Below are positions 10,103 through 18,381 of a stretch of 28,517 nt of DNA, piece by piece. The number at the start of each line of letters is the position of its first letter. Positions within the stretch are counted from its first letter, which is position 1. The stretch lies in contig CASDUM010000027.1 of NCBI GenBank assembly GCA_949283985.1, positions 1 to 28,517 on the forward strand, read 5' to 3'. Both the position numbers and the translations under genes were made by a program. The stretch is from an uncultured Mycoplasmataceae bacterium. Lineage in GTDB: Bacteria; Bacillota_I; Bacilli_A; Mycoplasmatales; Mycoplasmoidaceae. Under the pieces are notes generated by a model that was given only the letters and a program-made list of their open reading frames with translations, made no database searches and had not been told where the DNA came from.

Positions 10103-10597
10103 ATGAAAAATGAAATTTTAGATTTATTAAATACGTACTATTTCTTAGAAACAAAAACTTCACTATTATATAAAATGTATGGACAACATATTAGAAATTT
10201 TGGATTATCTAAATTAGCAGATTTCTTTGATGAAATGTCTAATGATAAAGGTGTTACACACACAAACATGATTAGTAAGTATTTATCAAGTTTTGGAAGA
10301 AATATAGAAATGATTAATTTAAATTTTGAAACTATAGATTATACTGATGATTTATTTGAAAATATTGAAAATATATTTGATGCTATCTTAGAAAACGAAG
10401 AATTATTAAGAGAAAAAGTTATTGAAATAGCTGACAAATCATTTGAAGAAAAAGATCATGACACATATCATTTTATTCAATGATTTGTAACAGATTCAAT
10501 GAAAGATATAAATGAAGTTTCTGATATTTATAATATTGTATTAAATGCAAATTCACCAGTAGAAGTAGAATTATATTTAACAAATTTAAGCAAATAA
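10103..10597 (+). CDS. Ferritin-like protein with altered ferroxidase residues
   Basis: The 164-residue length and the four-helix pattern match non-haem bacterial ferritin. Landmarks aligned by eye with E. coli FtnA are E-x-x-x-S-L-L-Y near residue 16 (FtnA Glu17), T-H near 54 (FtnA Thr52-His53), a Glu equivalent to Glu94 in ENEELLREKVIEIA, and FIQWFV (FtnA FLQWYV), with Trp encoded by TGA. Several metal ligands are changed: the positions of FtnA Glu49 and Glu50 are Lys and Gly, Gln127 is Ser, Glu126 and Glu130 are Asp, and Glu129 is Lys. Iron oxidation should therefore be impaired or different. The start is ATG 10103 after AGGAG. It is monocistronic, with a terminator overlapping its stop, and lies directly after the suf cluster, which suggests an iron-related role. 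A storage cage, a structural paralogue or a Dps-like protein are alternatives. Confidence 0.8.
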
Positions 10598-10624
10598 TAA
10601 ATTCTTCAATTTATTATTTTTTTT
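10593..10624 (+). terminator. Terminator of the ferritin-like gene
   Basis: An 11-base perfect stem, 10593-10603 with 10608-10618, closes a four-base CTTC loop and is followed by a T run to 10624. The 5' arm contains the ferritin stop codon, so the stop and terminator are fused. Confidence 0.88.
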
Positions 10625-10643
10625 AAATAATGGAGTATTTACC

Positions 10644-11384
10644 ATGACTGAAGCAAAATATTTTAAAACTGAAACTTTTGGGGCTGTTGACGGCCCTGGA
10701 ACTAGACTTGTAATTTTCTTACAAGGATGTCCACTAAGATGTGTTTATTGTCATAATCCAGAATCATGAGAAATTGATGGTTCAGATAAAACAATATCAG
10801 TAAATGAAATTATCAATCTTTACAAAGTTAATGAAAATTTCTACAAAAATGGTGGAGGCATAACGATATCAGGTGGTGAGCCTTGCTTGCATATGGATTT
10901 TCTAATTTCATTAGGAAAGAGATGTAAAAAAGAAGGAATTCATTTAACAATAGATACATCTGGTTATTTTTATAAAAAAGCATATTTTAAAAAAATGAAT
11001 GAACTAATAAAGTATGTTGATTTGTTTTTAGTTGATATAAAACAAATAAATAATAAAAAATATAGTTTAGTAACAAGAGTTGATTCATCTAAACAATCAG
11101 AAGTTGAATTTGTAAGATACCTTGAAAAAAATGAAAAACATTATTGAATAAGACAAGTTCTTGTTCCTGGTTATACTGATGATAAAAATGATCTTGTTGA
11201 ATTAGGTAGATTCATGAAAGATCTAAAATATATGGATAAATTTGAACTCCTTCCATATCACAATATGGCTGTATTTAAATACAAGAATTTAAAAATAAAA
11301 TATGTATTAAAAAATATTGAACCACCAACAATTGAAGAAATTAGAAAAGCAATGGAATATATAAAAGAAGGAATGGGAAAATAA
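10644..11384 (+). CDS. pflA: Pyruvate formate-lyase activating enzyme (radical SAM)
   Basis: The 246-residue radical SAM enzyme uses a [4Fe-4S] cluster and SAM to place a glycyl radical on pyruvate formate-lyase. Cluster ligands are Cys29, Cys33 and Cys36 in GCPLRCVYC, directly after the family motif ETFGAVDGPGTRLVIFLQG. ISGGEP (GGE motif) and IDTSGYF (SAM ribose contact region) follow, then LVDIKQ and the PYHNM stretch near the C-terminus. A GGAG ribosome-binding site at 10632-10635 supports ATG 10644. No pflB is in this window, so the substrate must be encoded elsewhere. The [4Fe-4S] requirement ties it to the suf cluster upstream. The next gene starts one base after its stop. Confidence 0.93.
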
Positions 11385-11385
11385 A

Positions 11386-11847
11386 ATGGCAAATAAGAAA
11401 AAAAATAAAAAAGAAATAAAAGATTCAGTTGATATTCACGACATTGAAGCACTAAAACAACAAGAAAATAATAAAAAAAATATTGAAGAAGATATTCGTG
11501 AAGAAAAGATAAAAATTTCTTTTATTGACTATATAAATGACAAAAGAATCCCAATTTATACATATTGCAGAAAACTATTTAAATATGATTTTAAAAATAT
11601 GAAAGAGAATCCAAATGAATTGTCTGAAGATACTTTGTTCATAAAAAATGTTTCAAACAAGAAGAGATTTATATTAAAAATTATTTATTTAATTTCAATG
11701 TTACTAATAGCTATTTTATTACTTGTTATATCAATTCTTTTATTAACTGGAATAATAGGTTCGTTTAGTCCTGATGTTGCGTCTAACACATATATTCCTG
11801 GTATTCTAATGGCTTTTTCAATTGTCATATTATTATTCTTTATTTAG
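11386..11847 (+). CDS. Membrane protein of unknown function with a basic N-terminal domain
   Basis: I do not recognise this 153-residue protein. Residues 1-45 are highly charged and Lys/Glu-rich with no signal peptide, 45-90 form a mixed soluble region, and two hydrophobic segments follow at about 95-122 (LLIAILLLVISILLLTGII) and 136-153. The second segment ends at the stop codon, so the protein probably has both ends in the cytoplasm. The start is ATG 11386, one base after the pflA stop, with GGAATGGGA ahead as a weak ribosome-binding site. It is followed nine bases later by hprK, so it is likely part of a pflA-x-hprK-lgt-trxB run. Confidence 0.78.
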   Translation: MANKKKNKKEIKDSVDIHDIEALKQQENNKKNIEEDIREEKIKISFIDYINDKRIPIYTYCRKLFKYDFKNMKENPNELSEDTLFIKNVSNKKRFILKIIYLISMLLIAILLLVISILLLTGIIGSFSPDVASNTYIPGILMAFSIVILLFFI

Positions 11848-11856
11848 TGGGTTAAA

Positions 11857-12735
11857 ATGGAAAAAATAACTTGAAAAACTCTAATTCAAAATTTAAATAT
11901 ACTTGAAATGGTTAGTGAAGGTGAAGAAAGAGAAATAAATTCTTCTAGAATGACTAGAGTTGGTTTAGAACTTTCAGGATTCTTTTTAAGAAAACAATCA
12001 TCAGCTGCAATTCTTTTAGGAAAAGAAGAAAAATTATATTTAGATCAATTTTCAAAAGAAGAATCAGATAAAAAATTAGAAGCAATTTTATCAATGAATC
12101 CGCCAGTTATTATTTTATCTAGATCATTTAATGAATCAAGAATATTAAATCTTGCAAAAAAATATAAAACTACATTACTAAGATCTAATTCATCAAGTAG
12201 TGAAATTAATACGTTGGTAAATCTAAACCTTTTAAAGTTATTATCAAAAACAGAAATGATTCATGGAAACTTAATTGAAGTTTATGGATTAGGAGTATTA
12301 ATTATAGGTGATTCTGGAATAGGTAAATCAGAAATCACAATGGAACTTATAAAGAAAGGACATTTATTTATAGCTGATGATGCAGTAGAACATTATCGTG
12401 TGTTTGATAAAGTTTTTGGAAAACCATCAAAATTTACAAAAAATCTAATTGAAATTAGAGGTATAGGGATTGTTGATTTTTCAAAGTTCTATGGAATTCA
12501 ACAAATAAAAAATGAAGCTCAAATAGATGTAATTATTGAATTAAATATGTTAGATGGTGTTACTCAGTTTGAAAGATTAGGCAGAGAAACATCATATAAA
12601 GAATTATCAGGTATAAAAATACCTTATTATAAAGTTCCAATATCTCCAGGTAGAAATGCTAGTGATATTATAGAAGTAATAGTTAATAAACAAAAATTAG
12701 ATGTAGAAAATAAGGAAAGTAAAGTAAATGAGTAG
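11857..12735 (+). CDS. hprK: HPr kinase/phosphorylase
   Basis: HprK phosphorylates and dephosphorylates Ser46 of the phosphotransferase-system protein HPr in response to metabolic state. The 292-residue product has an N-terminal domain of about 130 residues, then Walker A GDSGIGKSE at 151-159, a following HLFIADDAVE (the family's D-D-x-V/A block), and the HprK signature EIRGIGIVDF. GRNASDIIEV near the C-terminus is also typical. ATG 11857 is chosen since the TGA shortly afterwards is Trp (MEKITWK); GTGGG upstream is a weak ribosome-binding site. The 3' end overlaps lgt by 8 bases. The hprK-lgt order is common in Firmicutes and Mollicutes. Confidence 0.95.
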
Positions 12736-13789
12736 TATTTTATTATTTTCAACAGGGAATAACTCAGTAGAAGATATCGCATTTAGTATTGGTGCATTTG
12801 ATATAAGATATTATGGTCTATTCATTTTTATAGGTTTTATATTAGCAATAATTCTTGCTAGTGTCAAAATAAAATATTGATACAAAATACCTTTCGAACC
12901 ATTTTTTTATTTTATATTTATAGCAATACCTGTGTCTATTTTAGGTGCTAGAATTTGATCCTATATTATTGGTGATGCTCAGCTAAATACAACTGAAAAC
13001 TTTTTTATTCAGTTCTTTAAGTTTGATGGTATGGCAATTCAAGGTGGAGTTATATTTACAGTAATAGCTGGATTAATATATTTTCCTTTAATATTATCAA
13101 AACCAAAGTATCAAATTAGAACAAATATAAATGATAAAGAATACATTAAATCAGTATCAACATTTTTGTATGCTGATGCCATTATTCCATGTGTACTTAT
13201 AGGTCAAGTTATAGGTAGATGAGGAAATTTCTTTAATGGAGAAGTATATGGTGCTCCAGCTAGCGAAGAGCAACTTTATTGATTAAAAGTTCTAATGCCT
13301 GGAGTTTATGATGGGATGTGAATAAATGGAAAATTATATCAACCATTGTTCTTATATGAATCTTTTGCTAACTTCTTTTTATTTTTATTTTTATATGTAG
13401 CTTTAGAATTTATTAGATATCATAAAGTAGGTGATATTTCAGCTGGATATTTTATTGGATATGGAATCTTAAGAATAATTATGGAACCATTAAGATCTGC
13501 TCAATTTAACTACACTATGACATATGTAACAACCGCACTTATGATAATCGGTGGAATAGTTTTTGTACTTTATAATCACCTATACTTATGCAAACATAGA
13601 AGAACAAAATTCTTATTCATGTATTATGTTAAATCTACATATATATTTAAACTTATGTGAAAAAGAATTAATAAGAAATATAGAATATATATGGAAAATG
13701 TAGATCCTAATAATACAAATTATTTAAGAAAAACAAAACCAAATTTTTATAGAGACGATTCTCATTTATTGTATTACAAAGGTCATTAG
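12728..13789 (+). CDS. lgt: Prolipoprotein diacylglyceryl transferase
   Basis: Lgt transfers diacylglycerol from phosphatidylglycerol to the lipobox cysteine of prelipoproteins, the first step in making the lipoproteins that dominate Mollicute surfaces. The 353-residue protein has about seven hydrophobic segments and the Lgt signature GRWGNFFNGEVYGAP from residue 163 (Trp by TGA). RYYGLFIF near the N-terminus and EPLRSAQ near the C-terminus are also typical. The C-terminus carries an extra basic cytosolic tail of about 60 residues. In the DGMAIQGG motif, residue 105 is Gln where E. coli Lgt has the functionally important His103. It overlaps hprK by 8 bases and is followed 11 bases later by trxB. 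Confidence 0.94.
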
Positions 13790-13800
13790 AGGTATTTATT

Positions 13801-14739
13801 ATGATTAATAAAGAAAATTTATATGATGTATTAATTATTGGTGGAGGACCAGCTGGGTTAACAGCGAGTATTTATGCTAAAAGAGCAGGGTTAAAAGTTG
13901 CTTTTTTTGAAAAAGATGCTCCTGGGGGGAAAGTTACTAAAACTGCTTTTGTAGAAAACTATCCTGGGTTTAAAAAAATAGAAGGATATAACTTAGCTCT
14001 TTCCATGCTTAATCAAGCAACAGAAATAGGTGTTGAATATAAATATGGTAATGTAATTAAAATTCAAAAAGACAACAACACTTTTATTATAAAAACAGAA
14101 GATGGAAAGGAGCATTTTTCCAAAACTGTAATTATTGCATCTGGTATGACTAATAGAAAATCCGGCGCCATAGGAGAAGACAAATATTTTAATAAAGGCG
14201 TTTCCTATTGTGCAATATGTGATGGTGCATTTTACAAAAACCAAGATGTTGCTATTATAGGTGGAGGAAATTCTGCACTAGAAGAAGCTTTATTTCTAAC
14301 TGATATTGTTTCAAAAGTTTATATTGTTCATAGAAGGGATGAATTTAGAGCTGATCAATCAGTTGTAGAACATGTTAAAAGAAATAATAAAATCGAATTA
14401 GTTTTAGATTCAATTGTAAAAGAAATAAAAGGTGATGATAAGCATGTAAATTCAATTCTAGTTGAAAATGCAAAAACACAAGAATTAAAATCTATTGAAG
14501 TAAGAGCAGTTTTCCCTTTTGTAGGATTTGATCCTGTTTCTAACTTTATATCAAATGATTTTGTTATTAGCAATAATGGTTTTATTATAGTGAATGATAA
14601 AATGGAAACAAACATTCCAGGGTTGTTTTCAGCTGGTGATATAAACAATAAAACATATAGACAAATATCAACAGCTATATCTGATGGAACAATAGCGGCT
14701 CTTGCAGCAAAAAAATATATAGATGATAATGAATGATAA
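13801..14739 (+). CDS. trxB: Thioredoxin reductase
   Basis: This flavoprotein of 312 residues passes electrons from NADPH through FAD and a redox disulfide to thioredoxin. The FAD-binding GGGPAGL is at about residues 14-20, the redox-active pair is Cys137-x-x-Cys140 (CAICDG), the NAD(P)H-binding GGGNSALEEA follows, with VHRRDEFRA just after, and the second FAD motif is FSAGDI near the C-terminus. The H-R-R-x-x-F-R-A block suggests NADPH preference. GAGG just upstream supports ATG 13801. The final codon is TGA (Trp) followed immediately by TAA at 14737-14739, so standard-code calling would end it one residue early. It is the last gene of the hprK-lgt-trxB run. Confidence 0.96.
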
Positions 14740-14745
14740 TTAATT

Positions 14746-14782
14746 AATCTCTCTTTATTAGTACAAGGAGAGATTTTTTATT
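14746..14782 (+). terminator. Terminator after trxB
   Basis: An 11-base stem, 14746-14756 with 14765-14775 (AATCTCTC pairing with GAGAGATT, one wobble pair), closes an eight-base loop and is followed by a T-rich run. It lies seven bases after the trxB stop. Confidence 0.85.
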
Positions 14783-15064
14783 ACCATTAATGATTGTGCA
14801 ATTAGACTTGACACTATATGGTACATGAGAGACAACTGGATTTTCTAATGATGGCATAAAAACACATCTATCAATAAGTCGTGAATTCAATTTTTAAATT
14901 TTTCAATCTTATTTCTGGTTTTCCAAACAATATTTGGATACTAATAACTATCATTATCAAAATTGTCAAATTTTGAAAATTATAGTTGGAATAGCTAACT
15001 TAGAATACAAGACAAATTTATATGTTTAAAACTTAAGAGAAATAATACTATCATGACAAACATA
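14783..15064. other. Gene-poor spacer between trxB and the licC-like gene
   Basis: No open frame here has coding support. On the minus strand one frame is open for about 50 codons across the left half, but it has no ribosome-binding site, recognisable product or upstream gene. The only clear structure is a long imperfect hairpin at 14946-14987. The spacer is unusually long for this window and slightly richer in G+C than other gaps, so it could be a decayed gene or insertion remnant, or could encode a small RNA. Confidence 0.5.
14946..14987. repeat. Long imperfect inverted repeat (hairpin) in the spacer
   Basis: Arms 14946-14964 and 14969-14987 pair at 17 of 19 positions around a GTCA loop; the inner seven pairs are CAAAATT with AATTTTG and the outer six AACTAT with ATAGTT. 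No T tract follows on the plus strand, so it is not a standard terminator for trxB, which has its own. Function unknown. Confidence 0.6.
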
Positions 15065-15092
15065 TTGAGTTACATATCTTTTACCTTATAAT
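15065..15092 (+). promoter_or_regulatory. Promoter of the licC-like gene
   Basis: TTGAGT at 15065-15070 and TATAAT at 15087-15092 are separated by 16 bases. This is the best -35/-10 pair seen in the window. Transcription should start near 15099, about 20 bases before the poly-G tract. Confidence 0.6.
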
Positions 15093-15118
15093 TAATTATA
15101 ATTTAATAGAATTGATTT

Positions 15119-15126
15119 GGGGGGGG
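15119..15126 (+). repeat. Homopolymeric G8 tract at the ribosome-binding site
   Basis: Eight consecutive G lie three bases before the ATG at 15130, in a genome with about one quarter G+C. The tract takes the Shine-Dalgarno position. Such tracts are typical slipped-strand hot spots, so length variation could alter translation of the downstream gene. Confidence 0.75.
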
Positions 15127-15129
15127 AAT

Positions 15130-15870
15130 ATGTTTAAGATTAAAAATGTAATTATTTTAGCAGCTGGACGTGGTTCTAGAATGCTTGATTTATGTAAAGA
15201 TAAACCTAAACCTTTGTTAATGTATAATGGGAAACCTTTAATAGAATCAATAATTGAATATTTTCAAAAAAAGAAATTTAAAAATATTTATATTGTTGTG
15301 GGTTATTTATCTGATAAGATGAGTTATCTTTCTAAAAAATACAACGTAAAATTAATTAAAAATGAGAATTGAGAAAATACAAATAACATATCATCAATCA
15401 AATGTGTAAGAAATTTATTATCAAACTCATTAATAATAAATGGTGACGTCATAATTAAAGAAGACTGCGTTTCAACAAAATACAAATCATCGTGTACATA
15501 CACGGAATATAATGATTCAATTAATGAATGATCAGTTGAAACAAACGAAAAAGGAAATATAATAAATTTTAATAAAAACCCTAATAATTGAAACGGTTTA
15601 TATCAAAGAGAAATTACTGTTATTTCTAAAAAACTAGCAAAATATATTAATAAAGATATAGATAATTTCGATGAACAAGAATATTATGAAATTTTAGTTC
15701 TTGAAACATCTAAAAAGTATAATATTGACTTCGTTCCACATGTTATTGATAAAAATATAATTTATGATTTAGATAATAAAGATGAGTTCTTAAAAGAAAT
15801 ATCAATTGCAGAAGATGATTTTGATAAATATAGTGACTATGTAGATATGTGTAGTTGTGAAGATAAGTAA
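15130..15870 (+). CDS. LicC-like nucleotidyltransferase (probable CTP:phosphocholine cytidylyltransferase)
   Basis: The 246-residue product is a sugar-phosphate-nucleotidyltransferase-fold protein. The N-terminal VIILAAGRGSRM with KDKPKPLL and NGKPLIESIIEYF is the NTP-binding signature, followed by NIYIVVGYLSDKM and a Tyr-x-Val-x-Leu stretch as in LicC. A later NSLIINGDVII carries the metal-binding Asp. The best family match by recall is LicC, which activates phosphocholine as CDP-choline for decorating surface glycans or glycolipids; a UDP- or CDP-sugar pyrophosphorylase is the alternative. ATG 15130 is preferred; TTG 15112 is in frame but has no ribosome-binding site and would put the G tract inside the coding region. 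It has its own promoter and is followed 46 bases later by the exonuclease gene. No choline kinase or transferase is in the window. Confidence 0.8.
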
Positions 15871-15916
15871 TTTAACTTCCTTATAAGAAGCTAGATTTTA
15901 TTTGAAAGGAAACGTA

Positions 15917-17017
15917 ATGGACAAAGGGATTAACTTTTTAGATATAGAAGCAAATCAAGACATCTATTGTAGAGGAAAACCAAGAAATATGTTACTTCAA
16001 ATTGGAGCAATAAGAATAAGCAATGATGGAAAAATATCTGAATTTAACGAGTATGTTAAATATTTTGGAAAAATAAATAAAAAAGTAAAATTTATTTTAG
16101 GAAAAAATGAAGCGTTTTTTAGAAATCATGATTTTCAAATTGAACAAGCGGTTTATAATAAGTTTGCAAATTTTTGTAAAGGTTACACTTCTTATTCATA
16201 TGGCAATTATGATAAATTTGTTTTAGATGAAGCATCTTCTAGAACGAAGGAAAATAAAATAATTGATGTAATTGACATATCATGTGAAATATCTAGCAAA
16301 CTAAAACTAGACAATTCTGTTAAACCATCATTATCAATGCTTATGAATGTTTTTTCAATTAACAGAGAAAATGAACATGATGCACTGAATGATTCATTAG
16401 CTTTATATGAGATTTATAAGAAATTATATAACAAAGATATTAATATAGATATGACTAAAAATAAACTTATTTTGGAATTCATGAGACCGAGATGAGAAAA
16501 TAAATTATCAAAACTATATATTAAAAATATTGTGGAAGAGCAAAAAATAACAAAAGATTATTTAGTTATTTTTAATGAATCAATAATAGAAAAAAATATA
16601 ATCGATGAAGATAAATCTTCTTTTACATCTATTGTAGATATAAGAATATACAATAATGATTTATCTTTATTGCAAAAAGTAAAAGAGAAAAGCACTTTTG
16701 AAAACAAAGATGAAGCAAGAGAATATGTTTACAAATTTTATAATGAATATATTTTTGAATATTCAAATAACTTTGTTATGGTTTATGATAACAAGAAATT
16801 ATCATTCTCTGAATTTTATAAAAGGAAAACAAAAAATTTGTTTTTATATCATAATATAAGTAAATCAAAAATTGATTTATTTATTGAACATTTTGAAATT
16901 AAAGGTGATAAAGAAGATCAAGATAAAATAATTATTAAGATCATAAATGATTTCTACAATTCAAATGACAATAAATTTTCAAATCCTTTAAAATATGAAT
17001 ATGACTTCATCAAATAA
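15917..17017 (+). CDS. DEDDh-family 3'-5' exonuclease with an unknown C-terminal domain
   Basis: This is a 366-residue protein. The N-terminal 180 residues have the DEDDh exonuclease motifs: FLDIEAN (Asp9, Glu11), YGNYDKFVL (Asp99) and EHDALNDSLAL (His154, Asp159). The closest types are KapD/ERI-1-like or polymerase III epsilon-like nucleases acting on RNA or DNA ends. Residues 185-366 are charged, Lys/Glu/Asn/Phe-rich and not recognised. AAAGGA at 15905-15910, six bases from ATG 15917, decides the start over the in-frame TTG at 15902. The gene stands between the licC-like gene and the rpmG promoter, and a Trp TGA at 16493-16495 links the two halves of the frame. The substrate cannot be told from sequence. 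Confidence 0.85.
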
Positions 17018-17052
17018 TAGTTTTTACATATCTTTTAAAATAATATTATTTT

Positions 17053-17061
17053 TGTTATAAT
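17053..17061 (+). promoter_or_regulatory. Extended -10 promoter of rpmG-secE-nusG
   Basis: TGTTATAAT is a perfect extended -10 (TG-N-TATAAT). No good -35 is visible at 16-18 bases upstream, as is common with extended -10 promoters. Transcription should start near 17068, directly before the leader hairpin. Confidence 0.6.
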
Positions 17062-17069
17062 AAGAATGT

Positions 17070-17094
17070 AAGGGTTTGAAAAAACTCTTTTTTT
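17070..17094 (+). terminator. Terminator-like hairpin in the rpmG leader (possible attenuator)
   Basis: An eight-base stem, 17070-17077 with 17082-17089 (AAGGGTTT pairing with AAACTCTT, one wobble pair), carries a GAAA tetraloop and is followed by five further T. It lies just downstream of the extended -10 and 25 bases before the rpmG ATG, so it would act inside the operon's own leader rather than ending an upstream gene. Confidence 0.6.
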
Positions 17095-17118
17095 ATTCCT
17101 AGACATTCAGGAGGTTTT

Positions 17119-17265
17119 ATGTCTAAAAGAGTAATTTTAGTTTGTGATCAATGTTTATCACGTAATTACAAAACCACAAAAAACGAATATGATAATAGAC
17201 GATTAGAATTGAACAAATACTGTAAACAATGTAATTCTAAAACATTACATAAGGAAACAAGATAA
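17119..17265 (+). CDS. rpmG: 50S ribosomal protein L33 (zinc-binding type)
   Basis: The protein is 48 residues with two Cys-x-x-Cys pairs, Cys9/Cys12 and Cys35/Cys38, which form the zinc ribbon of the C+ form of L33. The Y-x-T-x-K-N-x-x-x-x-x-x-R-L-E-L-x-K-Y-C pattern is diagnostic. A perfect AGGAGG at 17109-17114 precedes the ATG. Its stop and the secE start overlap as TAATG. The rpmG-secE-nusG order is the standard bacterial arrangement. Confidence 0.95.
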   Translation: MSKRVILVCDQCLSRNYKTTKNEYDNRRLELNKYCKQCNSKTLHKETR

Positions 17266-17552
17266 TGGAAGAAGTAATTGTAAGAGAATCTAAAAAAGAA
17301 AAGAAACAAAAAGTAAAATTATCAAAAGAAGAGAAAAAACAAAATAAAATTGAAGACAGAAAAAACAACCCTGAAAAATATAATAAAACAAAAAGATTGT
17401 TTTTTGGAATAGGAAAAGAGTTTTGAAGAATTTCTTGATTGAAAAATAATAAGATATTATATTGATTTTTAGTTGCACTACTAACTATCATTGTTTTTGG
17501 TGTTATCTTTACAGCAGTATCTTATGTTTCAGAAGCATTTATAAATTTATAA
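17265..17552 (+). CDS. secE: Protein translocase subunit SecE
   Basis: SecE clamps SecY in the plasma-membrane translocon. The 95-residue product has a Lys/Glu-rich cytosolic N-terminus, an amphipathic stretch around GKEFWRISWL (both Trp by TGA) and one membrane segment at about 67-90. That is the single-span form usual in Gram-positive relatives. The assignment is supported by position between rpmG and nusG. The start codon shares a base with the rpmG stop, implying coupled translation. A standard-code reading would miss the gene because of its TGA codons. Confidence 0.92.
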
Positions 17553-17564
17553 GAGGTAACTAAT

Positions 17565-18380
17565 ATGGTAGAAAATAAATATTTTCAATGATATATTGCA
17601 ACAACATTAATTGGTAGTGAAGAATCATTATTTTCTTCATTAATGGATAAAATAAAAGCATATGATTTTGAGGATCATGTGTCTGATATGAAAATAATCA
17701 CTTACAAAGATATTAAAATTCAATATTTTGATAAAAATAATCCTCCGCCAAAATCAATGAAAAATAGCAAACATATAAAATGAGAAGCTTTAGATGATGG
17801 TAGATACAAAAAAACAACTACCAAGGTAATAAACAAATTCCCTGGTTACATTTTTATTAAAATGATTATGACTGATAAGGTTTGATATATTATTAGAAAT
17901 ACTCCTGGTATCACTGGGTTTATTGGTTCTTCTGGTAAGGGTGCAAAACCAATTCCGATATCTGAGTATGAGATTGAAGATTTATTCTCAAGTAATAACC
18001 AAGATGTAATTACATACATAAACGGAAATGAAAGCACAGAAAAAATCAACAATAACCCTGTAATTCAAGAAAATAAAGACGATTTCTTTGATTCAAAGAA
18101 AATAGAAGAAAATATCAAATTAGTTGAAGAAGATAATGATGAAACTATTGATAATTTAGAATCAGAAGAAAATTCAATAAAGGAAGAAGATGTAATGAAT
18201 ACTGATTTTGACTTTAGAGTTGGTCACACTGTTGAAGTTTTAAACGGCGCCTTCATTGGTGAAAAAGTTAATATTATTAGTGTTAATCAAGAAGATCAAA
18301 CAGTTGTTGTTGAAATTGATATGCTTGGTAGACTTAACGAAGTTACATTAAGTTTCAGTGAAATTAAAAAAATAGATTAG
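17565..18380 (+). CDS. nusG: Transcription termination/antitermination factor NusG, enlarged
   Basis: NusG binds RNA polymerase through its NGN domain and other factors through its KOW domain. The 271-residue product is about 90 longer than E. coli NusG. The NGN domain covers residues 5-140, with an added Lys/Pro-rich stretch at 55-90, then FPGYIFIKM and the VRNTPGVTGF-like RNTPGITGFIG. Residues 145-212 form an acidic, Asn-rich linker. The KOW domain is at 218-270 (VGHTVEVLNGAF, then DMLGR). GAGG upstream supports ATG 17565. An internal ATG at 18195 would give only the KOW domain and is considered spurious. The next gene starts one base after the stop. Confidence 0.94.
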
Positions 18381-18381
18381 T

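Noticed and set aside
14790..14920. Minus-strand frame of about 50 codons in the spacer after trxB
   Set aside because: It runs into the trxB terminator, has no ribosome-binding site or early start codon and no recognisable product; kept only as a possible relic.
18195..18380. Separate small gene encoding a KOW-domain protein
   Set aside because: It is in frame with nusG with no stop between, and forms the expected C-terminal domain of NusG.
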